Below, in pieces: positions 38,541 through 47,037 of a DNA stretch of 64,000 nucleotides. Source of the DNA: Arthrobacter sunyaminii (GTDB taxonomy: Bacteria; Actinomycetota; Actinomycetes; Actinomycetales; Micrococcaceae); NCBI RefSeq assembly GCF_018866305.1, contig NZ_CP076456.1, positions 620,001 through 684,000 on the forward strand, read 5' to 3'. Position 1 is the stretch's first letter, and each line of letters starts with the position of its first letter. The translations under genes were made by a program, and so were the position numbers. Under the pieces are notes generated by a model, which had not been told where the DNA came from, did not search any database, and saw only the letters and a list, made by a program, of their open reading frames with translations.

Positions 38541-39545
38541 ATGACTTCTTCTCTCACTATTGGTTACGCGGCAATGCTGGAACAGTTCCATCCCACTGAA
38601 GCGGTGGCGTTGGCGGAATACGCGGAGAGCAAAGGTTTTTCCGGCGTTATGGCGGCCGATCATTTCCAGCCGTGGGTTCCCGCGCAGGGCCAGTCCGCCT
38701 TTGTCTGGAATGTTCTCTCCGCCCTGGGCGAGCGCACCAAGGGCGATATTGGGCCGGGCGTCACGGCGCCGACCTTCCGCTGGCATCCGGCGATGGTGGC
38801 GCAGGCTTCCGCCACCCTTGCGGCCATGTATCCCGGCAGGCACTGGCTGGGACTGGGGTCCGGTGAGGCGCTGAACGAGCACATTACCGCCCAGTACTGG
38901 CCGGAAGCACCGGAGCGCATCAACCGGATGTTCGAAGCCATCGAAATCATCACCAAGCTCTTTACCAACTCCCTGGCCGGCAAGGACGTGCGCCACAAGG
39001 GCGAGTTCTACAAAATGGAGTCCACCCGCCTGTGGACCATGCCGGAGACGGCCCCGGAAATCCTGGTGGCCACCGCAGGACCGGTCACGGCAAAGCGTGC
39101 CGGCCGGCACGCCGACGGACTGATCACCGTGGGAGCTCCGCTGGAGAAAATCGGGATGCTCTTTGAGAAGTTCGACGCCGGAGCCCGCGAGGCAGGCAAG
39201 AACCCGGACACGATGCCCAAGGTCCTGCAGCTGCACATGAGCTGGGCCGAGACGGACGAGGAAGCCCTCACCAACGCCATGGTGGAATGGCCCAACGGCG
39301 GCATGAAGTTCCCCAAGGGGGACATTCGGTCTCCGTTCGAGCTGGAGCAGATGGCCAAGCTCGTCCGGCCCGAAGATTTCGAGGGCCGGATGGTCATTTC
39401 CAGCGATCCCGATGTCCACCGCGCCTACATCCAGAAATTCGTGGACCTGGGCTTTGACCGCATCTATCTGCATAACGTGGGACGGAACCAGCGCCAGTGG
39501 ATCGATGTGTTCGGCGCCAGCGTCCTGCCGGCACTGCAACGCTGA
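38541..39545 (+). CDS. LLM-class F420-dependent oxidoreductase, glucose-6-phosphate dehydrogenase-like
   Basis: A 334-residue TIM-barrel enzyme of the luciferase-like group. It closely resembles mycobacterial FGD: AADHFQPW gives His41 and Trp45, and GSGEALNE gives Glu109, the same numbers as the catalytic His40/Trp44/Glu109 of FGD1 within one residue. Two of three remembered phosphate-binding residues are kept: Lys in FPKGDIRSPFELE and Arg in EGRMVISSDPD. The one equivalent to Lys198 falls in ITVGAPLEK and appears to be Pro, so the substrate may differ from glucose-6-phosphate. AAGGA precedes the ATG. cofE begins 3 bases after the stop, forming a two-gene operon. Confidence 0.88.
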   Translation: MTSSLTIGYAAMLEQFHPTEAVALAEYAESKGFSGVMAADHFQPWVPAQGQSAFVWNVLSALGERTKGDIGPGVTAPTFRWHPAMVAQASATLAAMYPGRHWLGLGSGEALNEHITAQYWPEAPERINRMFEAIEIITKLFTNSLAGKDVRHKGEFYKMESTRLWTMPETAPEILVATAGPVTAKRAGRHADGLITVGAPLEKIGMLFEKFDAGAREAGKNPDTMPKVLQLHMSWAETDEEALTNAMVEWPNGGMKFPKGDIRSPFELEQMAKLVRPEDFEGRMVISSDPDVHRAYIQKFVDLGFDRIYLHNVGRNQRQWIDVFGASVLPALQR

Positions 39546-39548
39546 CCG

Positions 39549-40355
39549 ATGCGCACCATCACGGTCTTTGTCCTCCCCGGTATCAGCGAAATCACGCCCG
39601 GCGCCGATCTGGTGTCTGTCATCCTGGACGCCGCAGCATCAACTCCGGACGCGGCACTGCGGCCGGGAGACATCCTGGTGGTCACCTCCAAGATTGTGTC
39701 CAAGGCCGAAGGCCGGCAAGTAGCGGCGGAGGACCGGGAACAGTGCATCACCGAGGAAACCGTTCGGGTGGTGGCCAGCAAGGTTCATTCCGGAGGCGTG
39801 ACCCGGATCGTGGAGAACAAGCTGGGGATCGTGGCCGCCGCAGCGGGTGTGGACAACAGCAACACCCCTGCGGGGACGGTCCTGCTTCTTCCCGTGGATC
39901 CGGACGCCTCGGCCCGGGCACTGTGCGCCGGCCTGCGCCGGAAGCTGGGGTTCGACGTCGGGGTTCTCATCACCGACACCCTGGGGCGCGCGTGGCGTGA
40001 CGGGCAGACCGACGCCGCCATCGGAGCCGCCGGCGTGGACGTTCTGCTGGACCTGCGGGGAACCTCCGATGCCTTTGGCCAGGAGATGAAAGCCACCCTG
40101 ACGGCGGTTGCGGACGAGATCGCCGGCGCCGCGGACCTGGTCAAAGGCAAAACCAGCCAATGCCCGGTGGCAGTGCTCAGAGGCCTGCCGGATTTGGTGC
40201 ATCCTGAAGGATATTTCGGCGGCGACCGGGGAGCCCGGGCACTGGTGCGTCCTCCCGCACATGACCTGTTTCGGCTCGGCAGTGCGGAGGCATGGCGCGA
40301 GGGCTACGCAGCGGCCTGCCGGGACGCCGGCCTGCCGGAGCCGCTCTGGGACTAG
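39549..40355 (+). CDS. cofE: Coenzyme F420-0:L-glutamate ligase
   Basis: A 268-residue CofE/FbiB N-domain-type ligase, which adds gamma-linked glutamates to F420-0 using GTP. Family hallmarks are [37 protein letters not shown] and [24 protein letters not shown]. It lacks the C-terminal nitroreductase-like domain of mycobacterial FbiB. No cofC, cofD, cofG or cofH lies in the window. It is linked to an F420 enzyme upstream, and its stop overlaps the stop of the converging F420-0 transporter ATPase gene. This supports a salvage role rather than de novo synthesis (inference). Confidence 0.93.
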   Translation: MRTITVFVLPGISEITPGADLVSVILDAAASTPDAALRPGDILVVTSKIVSKAEGRQVAAEDREQCITEETVRVVASKVHSGGVTRIVENKLGIVAAAAGVDNSNTPAGTVLLLPVDPDASARALCAGLRRKLGFDVGVLITDTLGRAWRDGQTDAAIGAAGVDVLLDLRGTSDAFGQEMKATLTAVADEIAGAADLVKGKTSQCPVAVLRGLPDLVHPEGYFGGDRGARALVRPPAHDLFRLGSAEAWREGYAAACRDAGLPEPLWD

Positions 40356-41200
40356 GCGGAGGCCTCGAGCCGAGGGGCCGCCGCGTTGGCCGGCGAGGGC
40401 AGGGACAGGGCAATCAGCGGACGCCCCGTGGCGGGGTGGACCAGCACATGCGCCTGGACTCCGTACACCTCGCGGATCAGTTCCGCGGTCAGCACCGTCC
40501 GCGGATCACCGGCCGCCACCACGGTGCCGCCGGACAGGACAATCACATGGTCGCAGTGGGCTGCGGCGTGGGTGAGGTCATGAAGGGCGGCGACGACGGC
40601 GATGCCGCTTCCGGCCAGCTCCCGCAGCAGCGCCAGGGTGGTCAGCTGGGCGTGCGGATCGAGGTGGTTGGTGGGCTCGTCCAGGAGCAGCAGCTGCGGG
40701 CGCTGGGCCAGGGCCCGGGCCAGCTGGACCCGCTGCCGCTGTCCGCCGGAGAGTTCGTTGAACAACCGGTCCGCAAGCTCCGGCACCCCGGCGGTCCGCA
40801 GTGCGGCGGTAACTTCGGCGTCGTCGTCACTGGTGCCGAAACCCAGCAGGGACCGGTGCGGCATGGTGCCCAGGGACACGACGTCGCGCACGGTCAGCGG
40901 TGCATCGGTGCCGGATTCCTGCTCGGCCAGTGCCGCAATCCGGGCACGATCCCGGCGCGGACGGCGCAGCAGATCCCTGCCCTCCCACAGCACGGTGCCG
41001 GTGCGCACGGGCACCACGCCGGCCAGCGCCCGCAGCAGCGTGGACTTTCCGGCGCCGTTGGGGCCCACCAGTGCCGAGAGGGCGCCTGCCGGAACCGTGC
41101 AGTCCACCCCGTCCACCACCAGCTTGCCGCCAAGGCGAATCTCAAGGTTCGCGGCATCAAGGGTCTTCACGGGCCGGCCGGCTCCGGGTGCGCCGCTCAT
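40352..41200 (-). CDS. ABC transporter ATP-binding protein, putative F420-0 (FecCD-type) importer
   Basis: A 282-residue ATPase of the iron-siderophore/cobalamin importer type. Walker A is GPNGAGKST, the signature LSGGQRQR and Walker [13 protein letters not shown], followed by [15 protein letters not shown]. The ATG overlaps the permease stop (ATGA), so it is translationally coupled. An open frame continues about 830 bases upstream of this ATG, but it reads out of frame through the permease gene and is not coding. The three-gene cassette beside cofE and F420 enzymes matches the arrangement proposed in actinobacteria for F420-0 uptake. Confidence 0.88.
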   Translation of the reverse strand: MSGAPGAGRPVKTLDAANLEIRLGGKLVVDGVDCTVPAGALSALVGPNGAGKSTLLRALAGVVPVRTGTVLWEGRDLLRRPRRDRARIAALAEQESGTDAPLTVRDVVSLGTMPHRSLLGFGTSDDDAEVTAALRTAGVPELADRLFNELSGGQRQRVQLARALAQRPQLLLLDEPTNHLDPHAQLTTLALLRELAGSGIAVVAALHDLTHAAAHCDHVIVLSGGTVVAAGDPRTVLTAELIREVYGVQAHVLVHPATGRPLIALSLPSPANAAAPRLEASA

Positions 41201-42279
41201 GCTCCGCCCTTTCGCCGGGCGAGCACATAGGCGAACACCGGGGCCCCGATGACGGCGGTGACCACTCCCACCGGCAGCTCCCGCGGCTCGAAGGCGGCCC
41301 GGGCCGCAGTGTCGGCCCAGACCAGGAACACGGCACCCAGCAGGGCGGACAGCGGCAGCAGGCTGCGGTGGCCGGGGCCCGTGACCAGGCGGACCACATG
41401 TGGAAACACCAGTCCGATAAAACCAATCGAACCGCTGACGGACACCATGGCTCCGGTCAGCAGCGCAGTGGCGGCCAGCATGGACCACCGAACGGCCGGA
41501 ACATTGATGCCCAGGGCGGAGGCGGCGTCGTCCCCGAAGGCGAACCCGTCCAGGAGGCGGGCTGTGCCCAGCAGCGGAAGACCCACCACCAGGAGGGCCC
41601 CGGCGGCAATGCCCGCGCTGGACCACTGCGTGCCGGCCAGGGAACCGAGCAGCCAGCCCAAAATGTTGCGGTAGGAATCTCCGGTGGCGGTCCAGAAGAT
41701 CACCAGGCTGGTGAGGGCGCTGCCCAGGGAGGACACCGCCACTCCGGCCAGGACCGTGCGCGACGGGGTGAGCCCGCCGGCCAGCCGGGCCAGGAGCAGG
41801 GTTGCAGCCAGTGCGGCCAGGGCCCCAATGAACGCTGCCAGCGGCAGCAGCAGCTGAGCACCCAGCAGCACCACGCACACGGCCCCCAGCGATGCACCGG
41901 AGGACAGGCCCAGCAGATACGGGTCGGCAAGGGCGTTGCGGGTCAGCGCCTGCATGACCGCACCGCTGACGGCCAGCCCGGCGCCCACCGCCGCGGCGGT
42001 GAGCACCCGGGGCAGCCGCAGTTCCCAAATGATCCCGTCCTGCAGGGCGGACAGCGGGCTGGCGCCGATGCCCAGACGGGCGAGGATGGAACGGAAGGCG
42101 TCCGGCACGCTGATGTCCGCCGGTCCCACGGTCGAGGCGGCGGCGACGGACAGCACCAACGCCGCAGCCAGCACCGCCGTTGCGGTGCCCGTGGGGAAGC
42201 GGCGCCGGGGTGCCGGCAATGCCTCACCGAGCCCGGGCAGCGAACCGGCGTCTTCCCGGTGCAGGCGGAGGGCCGTCAC
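41197..42279 (-). CDS. ABC transporter permease, FecCD family, putative F420-0 importer
   Basis: A 360-residue inner-membrane permease with about nine to ten hydrophobic helices. LRLPRVLTAAAVGAGLAVSG and LADPYLLGLSSGASLG near the N-terminus and SIGFIGLVFPHVVRLVTGPG later are FecCD/BtuC signatures. The GTG start overlaps the stop of the substrate-binding protein gene (GTGA), and its stop overlaps the ATPase start. Siderophore or cobalamin transport is the alternative reading if genomic context is ignored. Confidence 0.88.
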   Translation of the reverse strand: MTALRLHREDAGSLPGLGEALPAPRRRFPTGTATAVLAAALVLSVAAASTVGPADISVPDAFRSILARLGIGASPLSALQDGIIWELRLPRVLTAAAVGAGLAVSGAVMQALTRNALADPYLLGLSSGASLGAVCVVLLGAQLLLPLAAFIGALAALAATLLLARLAGGLTPSRTVLAGVAVSSLGSALTSLVIFWTATGDSYRNILGWLLGSLAGTQWSSAGIAAGALLVVGLPLLGTARLLDGFAFGDDAASALGINVPAVRWSMLAATALLTGAMVSVSGSIGFIGLVFPHVVRLVTGPGHRSLLPLSALLGAVFLVWADTAARAAFEPRELPVGVVTAVIGAPVFAYVLARRKGGA

Positions 42280-43274
42280 GGCAGCCTTGTGAGCTGATCG
42301 GCGAGGTCTGCCACGGCGTCGGCATTGCGCACCCCGGCCTCGCCCGCAGCGAAGGGAAGGACCAGATACCGCTCATTGATCACCGCGTCCATGCCGGCGG
42401 TGGCAGGGTTGGCGGCCAGCAGCTCCTTCTTTGACTCCGCGGTGTTCCGGTCCGCGTCCACCAGCACAATGACGTCCGGATTGGCATCCACCACGGTCTC
42501 CCAGCTCAGGGACGCCCAGGATTCCTGGACATCCGCGGCGATGTTCTCCAGTCCCAGCTGCTCCATCATCATTTGCGGAGCGCCCAGTCCTGCCCCCGCG
42601 TAGGGAGTGTCCCGGCCGGAGGAGAACCAGAAGGCCGTCATGCCGTCTCCCGCCGGCGATACGCCGGCCAGGATCTCCCGCTGTTCAGCCACCAGGGCAG
42701 CCGCGGCCTCGGGGGCGCCCAACAGGGCGCCGGCTTCCGTGATGTCCTCGAAAACGGATTCAAAGGTCAGCTTGCCGGGAAGTCCCTCTTCCCGGCAGGC
42801 CGCCGGAGAGACATAGGTATTAATCCCGAGCGAGGCCAGGACACCGCGCTCGCCGGCTGCATCGGCACTCAGATTGGACTCCCATCCGGCGTAAATGAAG
42901 TCCGGTTCACGCTCCAGCACCACTTCCTGCGAGGGCGCGGCATCGGACAGCGACGGCAGGGAATCCGCCTCGTCCGCCAGGGATTCCGGCACCGGTCCGT
43001 CCAGGAACGCCGTACCCACTACTTTGCTGCCCAGCCCCAGGGCCAGGACTGTTTCCAGCGAGGTGGATTTGATGGCCACGATGCGTTCGGGGGCGGCAGT
43101 GAGTGTCACCTCCGTGCCGCAGTTGGAAACGGAGACCGGGTACGACGACGACGGCGGTGCTGACGGTCCGGCGTCCGGCTGGGCGGCCGGCGCTTCAGCC
43201 GTGGAACAGCCAACTGTGCCGGCAAGGGCTGCGGCCAGAAGCAGGGAAAGGGCAGACACGCGGGTTCGGTTCAT
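42276..43274 (-). CDS. ABC transporter substrate-binding lipoprotein, putative F420-0 importer
   Basis: A 332-residue lipoprotein: signal peptide with lipobox LAGTVGC (Cys23), then a class III periplasmic-binding-protein fold like BtuF/FepB. Recognisable stretches are ERIVAIKSTSLETVLALGLG near the start and WETVVDANPDVIVLVDAD in the second lobe. AGAGG lies about 5 bases before the ATG. First gene of the transporter operon. No cobalamin riboswitch or iron box is evident upstream, which weakens the vitamin B12 or siderophore alternatives. F420-0 binding is inferred from context and family, not from ligand residues. Confidence 0.85.
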   Translation of the reverse strand: MNRTRVSALSLLLAAALAGTVGCSTAEAPAAQPDAGPSAPPSSSYPVSVSNCGTEVTLTAAPERIVAIKSTSLETVLALGLGSKVVGTAFLDGPVPESLADEADSLPSLSDAAPSQEVVLEREPDFIYAGWESNLSADAAGERGVLASLGINTYVSPAACREEGLPGKLTFESVFEDITEAGALLGAPEAAAALVAEQREILAGVSPAGDGMTAFWFSSGRDTPYAGAGLGAPQMMMEQLGLENIAADVQESWASLSWETVVDANPDVIVLVDADRNTAESKKELLAANPATAGMDAVINERYLVLPFAAGEAGVRNADAVADLADQLTRLP

Positions 43275-43483
43275 AGGTCCTCTTGGTGCGGCGTAGTGCG
43301 GCGGGAAATCGGAGGGGATCTATGGCCCAAGTCCAGACCAGAGTTACCGGCCATACGCGGCCGGTGATCTTCGATGAACGCTAGCACTCCTTTGTTTGCT
43401 GAATTCTTTGTTGCGGCCCGTTACGCACCACGGATAACCGCATCACGGCCCGCACCTCTTTGAGAAAAGCAGCACCAAAACCC

Positions 43484-43512
43484 TTGCGGGTTCCGCAATA
43501 AAGGCGAAGGAT
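43484..43512 (+). promoter_or_regulatory. Candidate promoter of the pyrimidine-degradation operon
   Basis: TTGCGG, 17-base spacer, AAGGAT. The -35 is fair and the -10 weak (3 of 6). The palindrome TGGTGCACCA would lie just downstream of the predicted start site, a usual place for a repressor operator. Confidence 0.35.
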
Positions 43513-43531
43513 GAACCCACCCTGCGACAAA

Positions 43532-43541
43532 TGGTGCACCA
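43532..43541. promoter_or_regulatory. Palindromic TGGTGCACCA, candidate GntR/FCD-type operator
   Basis: A perfect 10-bp palindrome with the TGGT-NN-ACCA core known from FadR/PdhR/LldR-type operators. It lies about 110 bases before the beta-ureidopropionase start. A near copy (TGGTGCACCT) lies upstream of the GntR gene at 59074. Confidence 0.45.
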
Positions 43542-43649
43542 GCTTTTACGCCGCGGAAATGTTAAGGAAACGTTCGGCACAAAGACTGATAAAGGCCCTG
43601 AACCGGCCGATCGACACTGCGGCACAACACGCCGCTACTAGGAGGCACA

Positions 43650-44498
43650 ATGACAATCATCCGCACAGCCCTGACCCAGACAACGTGGACCGGGGATGAA
43701 GAGTCCATGGTTGCCAAGCACGAGGAGTTTGTCCGCAAGGCTGCTGCCGAGGGCGCTCAGATCATTTGCTTCCAGGAGCTTTTCCACGGCCCGTACTTCG
43801 GAATTGTGCAGGACAACAAGTATTACGACTATGCGCAGAAGGTTCCTGGTCCCCTCACCGAGCGGTTCTCTAAACTCGCGGCCGAGCACAACATGGTGAT
43901 CATCCTGCCGATCTATGAAGAGGAGCAGCCCGGAGTCCTCTATAACACTGCGGCGGTGATCGACGCCGACGGAACATATTTGGGCAAATACCGCAAAAAC
44001 CACATTCCCCATGTGGAGAAATTCTGGGAGAAGTTCTACTTCCGGCCGGGAAACATGGGGTGGCCGGTTTTCGACACTGCAGTCGGAACCGTGGGAGTCA
44101 CCATTTGTTATGACCGGCACTTCCCCGAAGGCTGGCGCGTACTTGGCCTGAACGGCGCCCAAATTGTCTTCAACCCCAACGCTTCCAAACCGGGACTCTC
44201 CAACCGGCTTTGGGAACTCGAGCAGCCCACCGCTGCGGCAGCCAACGGGTATTACGTGGTGGTGCCCAACCGGGTGGGCAGCGAGACCAATGAGTTCGGC
44301 GACGAAGCAGTCGATTTTTACGGAACGTCCTATGTTGCCGATCCGCAGGGCAACTACGTGGGGGAGCTGGGGGACCGCCACAACGAAGAACTGTTGATCC
44401 GTGATCTGGACATGGACCTGGTTCGCACGGCGCGCAACAACTGGCAGTTCTACCGGGACCGCCGGCCGGATGCGTACACGCCCATCACCAACCCGTAA
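43650..44498 (+). CDS. Beta-ureidopropionase / N-carbamoyl amino acid amidohydrolase (nitrilase superfamily)
   Basis: A 282-residue nitrilase-family amidase; in reductive pyrimidine breakdown it would hydrolyse N-carbamoyl-beta-alanine to beta-alanine, CO2 and ammonia. The catalytic triad is visible: Glu in CFQELFHGPYF, Lys in YRKNHIPH and Cys in VTICYDRHFPEG. It opens an operon with dihydropyrimidinase, an LLM oxidoreductase and an ABC transporter. A GGAGG site lies 5 bases before the ATG. N-carbamoylputrescine amidase is a close relative, but the neighbour hydantoinase favours the pyrimidine role. Confidence 0.9.
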   Translation: MTIIRTALTQTTWTGDEESMVAKHEEFVRKAAAEGAQIICFQELFHGPYFGIVQDNKYYDYAQKVPGPLTERFSKLAAEHNMVIILPIYEEEQPGVLYNTAAVIDADGTYLGKYRKNHIPHVEKFWEKFYFRPGNMGWPVFDTAVGTVGVTICYDRHFPEGWRVLGLNGAQIVFNPNASKPGLSNRLWELEQPTAAAANGYYVVVPNRVGSETNEFGDEAVDFYGTSYVADPQGNYVGELGDRHNEELLIRDLDMDLVRTARNNWQFYRDRRPDAYTPITNP

Positions 44499-44547
44499 CA
44501 GCCGGTTCATCGGACGAAAGCACCAGAAGGCAGACAAGGGAGTCGTT

Positions 44548-45969
44548 TTGAGTACAACACTGATCACCGGAGGAACGGTTGTTACCTCCACCGGCCGCAG
44601 CGAAGCGGACGTTCTCATTGACGGGGAGAAGATCGCGGCGGTACTCGCACCCGGTTCCACCCTGCTGGGGCATGACCTGGCCGGTTCCGTAGACACGGTC
44701 CTGGATGCCCGCGGCAAATATGTGATTCCCGGCGGCATCGATGCGCACACCCACATGCAGATGCCCTTCGGCGGCACCGAAGCCTCCGACACCTTTGAAA
44801 CCGGCACCCGCGCCGCGGCCTGGGGAGGTACGACGACGATCGTGGACTTCGCGATCCAGCGGTACGGCGAGCGGGTGATGGACGGTTTGGGCGCGTGGCA
44901 TGAGAAGGCTGCGGGGGAATGTGCCGTCGACTATGGCTTTCACCAGATTGTGGGGGACGTCAATGATGATTCCCTCAAGGCGATGGCGGGGCTCATCGAT
45001 GAGGGGGTGTCCAGCTACAAGCTGTTCATGGCCTACCCGGGGGTTTTCTACAGCGACGACGCGCAGATCTACAAGGCTATGCGGGTGGGAGCCGAAACCG
45101 GACTGATGACCATGATGCATGCCGAGAACGGTCCGGCCATTGATGCCATGGTCAGTGAACTGCTGGCCCAGGGCAAAACCGATCCCTACTACCACGGGGT
45201 GGCGCGGGCCTGGCAGATGGAGGAGGAGGCCACCCACCGGGCCATCATGCTGGCCAACCTCACCGGTGCGCCCCTGTATGTGGTCCATGTGTCCGCGAAG
45301 CAGGCGGTGGAGCAGCTGGCCGCAGCCCGGGACAACGGGCAGAACGTCTTCGGCGAAACCTGTCCGCAGTACCTGTACCTGAGCCTGGAAGACCAGCTCG
45401 GCGCTGACGGCTTCGAGGGTGCGAAGTGGGTTTGTTCCACGCCCCTGCGTTCCAAGCACGAGCACCATCAGGACCACATGTGGCAGTCGCTGCGCACCAA
45501 TGACATCCAGATGGTGGCCACGGACCACTGCCCGTTCTGCATGAAGGGGCAAAAGGACCTGGGCCAGGGGGACTTCTCCAAGATCCCCAACGGCATCGGG
45601 TCGGTGGAGCACCGTATGGACCTGATGTACCAGGGCGTGGTGGACGGCAAGATCTCGCTCGAGCGCTGGGTGGAAATCACCAGTACGACGCCGGCGCGCA
45701 TGTTTGGCATGTACGGGGCCAAGGGCGTGATCGCCCCGGGTGCCGATGCCGACGTCGTTATCTACGATCCCAACGGCCACACCTCGATCGGATTGGAGAA
45801 AACCCATCATATGAACATGGATTACTCCGCTTGGGAGGGCTACGAGATCAACGGGCACGTGGACACGGTGCTGTCCCGGGGACGGATCCTCATCAATGAC
45901 AACGAGTACCTCGGGTCCAAGGGCCACGGCCGGTACGTCCGCCGGGGACCCAGCCAGTACCTGATCTAA
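44548..45969 (+). CDS. hydA: Dihydropyrimidinase (D-hydantoinase)
   Basis: A 473-residue amidohydrolase opening the ring of dihydrouracil/dihydrothymine or hydantoins. The metal motif GGIDAHTHMQMPFGG is near residues 60-75. SSYKLFMAYPG holds the carboxylated Lys, YVVHVSAK and GETCPQYLYL further metal/substrate residues, and MVATDHCPF the last metal Asp-containing strand. The start is TTG with AAGGGAG upstream; the longer open frame before it overlaps the previous gene and lacks family features. The stop region is duplicated (see repeat). Confidence 0.93.
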   Translation: MSTTLITGGTVVTSTGRSEADVLIDGEKIAAVLAPGSTLLGHDLAGSVDTVLDARGKYVIPGGIDAHTHMQMPFGGTEASDTFETGTRAAAWGGTTTIVDFAIQRYGERVMDGLGAWHEKAAGECAVDYGFHQIVGDVNDDSLKAMAGLIDEGVSSYKLFMAYPGVFYSDDAQIYKAMRVGAETGLMTMMHAENGPAIDAMVSELLAQGKTDPYYHGVARAWQMEEEATHRAIMLANLTGAPLYVVHVSAKQAVEQLAAARDNGQNVFGETCPQYLYLSLEDQLGADGFEGAKWVCSTPLRSKHEHHQDHMWQSLRTNDIQMVATDHCPFCMKGQKDLGQGDFSKIPNGIGSVEHRMDLMYQGVVDGKISLERWVEITSTTPARMFGMYGAKGVIAPGADADVVIYDPNGHTSIGLEKTHHMNMDYSAWEGYEINGHVDTVLSRGRILINDNEYLGSKGHGRYVRRGPSQYLI

Positions 45970-46001
45970 GCCAGTACCTGATCCAAGTCAGTACCTACAA
46001 G
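45953..46001 (+). repeat. 17-base tandem repeat spanning the dihydropyrimidinase stop codon
   Basis: GCCAGTACCTGATCTAA is followed directly by GCCAGTACCTGATCCAA and a truncated third copy GTCAGTACCTACAAG. The first copy encodes the last residues (QYLI) and stop; the next copies are untranslated and run into the AAGGAG site of the LLM gene. It looks like replication-slippage duplication of the gene end. Confidence 0.85.
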
Positions 46002-46013
46002 GAGCGGAACAGC

Positions 46014-47030
46014 ATGGAATTTGGCGCAGTACTGCAATGCAATCCGCCCGCAGCCCGAACGGTGGCGCTCGCGAAGCGGGCCGAGGAATTCGGGTTCGAC
46101 TACGTGTGGACGTTTGACTCTCACATCCTGTGGCAGGAACCCTATGTGATTTACAGCCAGATCCTGGCCGAAACACAGAACATCAAGGTGGGGCCCATGG
46201 TCACCAACCCGGCCACCCGGGACTGGACCGTCACGGCTTCCACCTATGCCACGCTGAACTCGATGTACGGCAACCGTACGGTGTGCGGCATTGGCCGCGG
46301 GGACTCCGCGCTGCGGGTCAGCGGGGGATCGCCCACCACCCTGAAGACGCTGCGCGAATCGATCCATGTGATCCGCGAGCTGGCGAACTCGCGGGCGGTG
46401 GAATACAACGGGCGGACCATCCAGTTTCCGTGGAGCACCGGTTCGGAACTGGAAATGTGGGTGGCTGCCTACGGGCCGCTGGCATTGAAACTCACCGGCG
46501 AAGTGGGAGACGGGTTCATTCTGCAGCTGGCCGATCTGGACATAGCGGAATGGATGATCGCCACCGTGCGGAGCGCCGCGGCAGCGGCGGGACGCGATCC
46601 AATGGCGATCAAATTCTGCGTGGCCGCGCCCATGTACATAGGGGATGACTGGGAGCACATGCGGGACCAGTGCCGTTGGTTTGGCGGGATGGTGGGCAAC
46701 CATGTGGCGGACATCGTGGCCAAGTACGGGGCCGACGCCGCCGTGCCGCAGGCGCTGACGGACTACATCGCCGGTCGGGAAGGCTACGACTACAACGAGC
46801 ACGGACGGGCGGGTAACACCCACACCGCCTTTGTACCGGACGAGATCGTGGACCGGTTTTGCCTCATGGGCACCGTGGAGCAGCACATCGAAAAGCTCGA
46901 AAAGCTGAAGGCGCTGGGCGTGACCCAGTTCGCCGGCTACCTGCAGCATGACAACAAGGAGGAAACCCTGCGGGTCTACGGCGAGAGCATCATTCCGGCA
47001 CTGCGTGAGCACGTGAGCGCAACGGCATGA
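46014..47030 (+). CDS. LLM-class flavin/F420-dependent oxidoreductase of the pyrimidine operon
   Basis: A 338-residue luciferase-like TIM-barrel oxidoreductase resembling the F420-class family that accompanies hydantoinase genes (TIGR03842-like). EFGFDYVWTFDSHILWQEPY, VGPMVTNPATRDWTVTAS and GNRTVCGIGRGDSALRVSGG are the cofactor-site stretches. AAGGAG lies 9 bases before the ATG. No dihydropyrimidine dehydrogenase (PydA) subunit accompanies the operon, so this enzyme could perform the first redox step on the pyrimidine ring (inference). FMN rather than F420 remains possible. Confidence 0.87.
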   Translation: MEFGAVLQCNPPAARTVALAKRAEEFGFDYVWTFDSHILWQEPYVIYSQILAETQNIKVGPMVTNPATRDWTVTASTYATLNSMYGNRTVCGIGRGDSALRVSGGSPTTLKTLRESIHVIRELANSRAVEYNGRTIQFPWSTGSELEMWVAAYGPLALKLTGEVGDGFILQLADLDIAEWMIATVRSAAAAAGRDPMAIKFCVAAPMYIGDDWEHMRDQCRWFGGMVGNHVADIVAKYGADAAVPQALTDYIAGREGYDYNEHGRAGNTHTAFVPDEIVDRFCLMGTVEQHIEKLEKLKALGVTQFAGYLQHDNKEETLRVYGESIIPALREHVSATA

Positions 47031-47037
47031 GCAGGGC

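Larger units (their letters stand above)
43275..43649. other. 375-base divergent regulatory region between F420-0 transporter and pyrimidine operons
   Basis: Non-coding. It holds an inverted repeat ACCGGCC/GGCCGGT around 6 bases (43346-43365) on the transporter side. On the pyrimidine side are a candidate promoter (43484-43512) and a perfect palindrome TGGTGCACCA (43532-43541), listed separately. No riboswitch-like structure was recognised. Confidence 0.6.

Noticed and set aside
41201..42028. Upstream extension of the F420-0 transporter ATPase frame
   Set aside because: It runs out of frame through the permease gene; the ATG at 41200 with an ATGA overlap is the sensible start.
43275..43500. 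Cobalamin riboswitch upstream of the FecCD-type binding protein gene
   Set aside because: FecCD importers are often B12-controlled, so I looked for the B12 box and stem pattern; none was recognisable.
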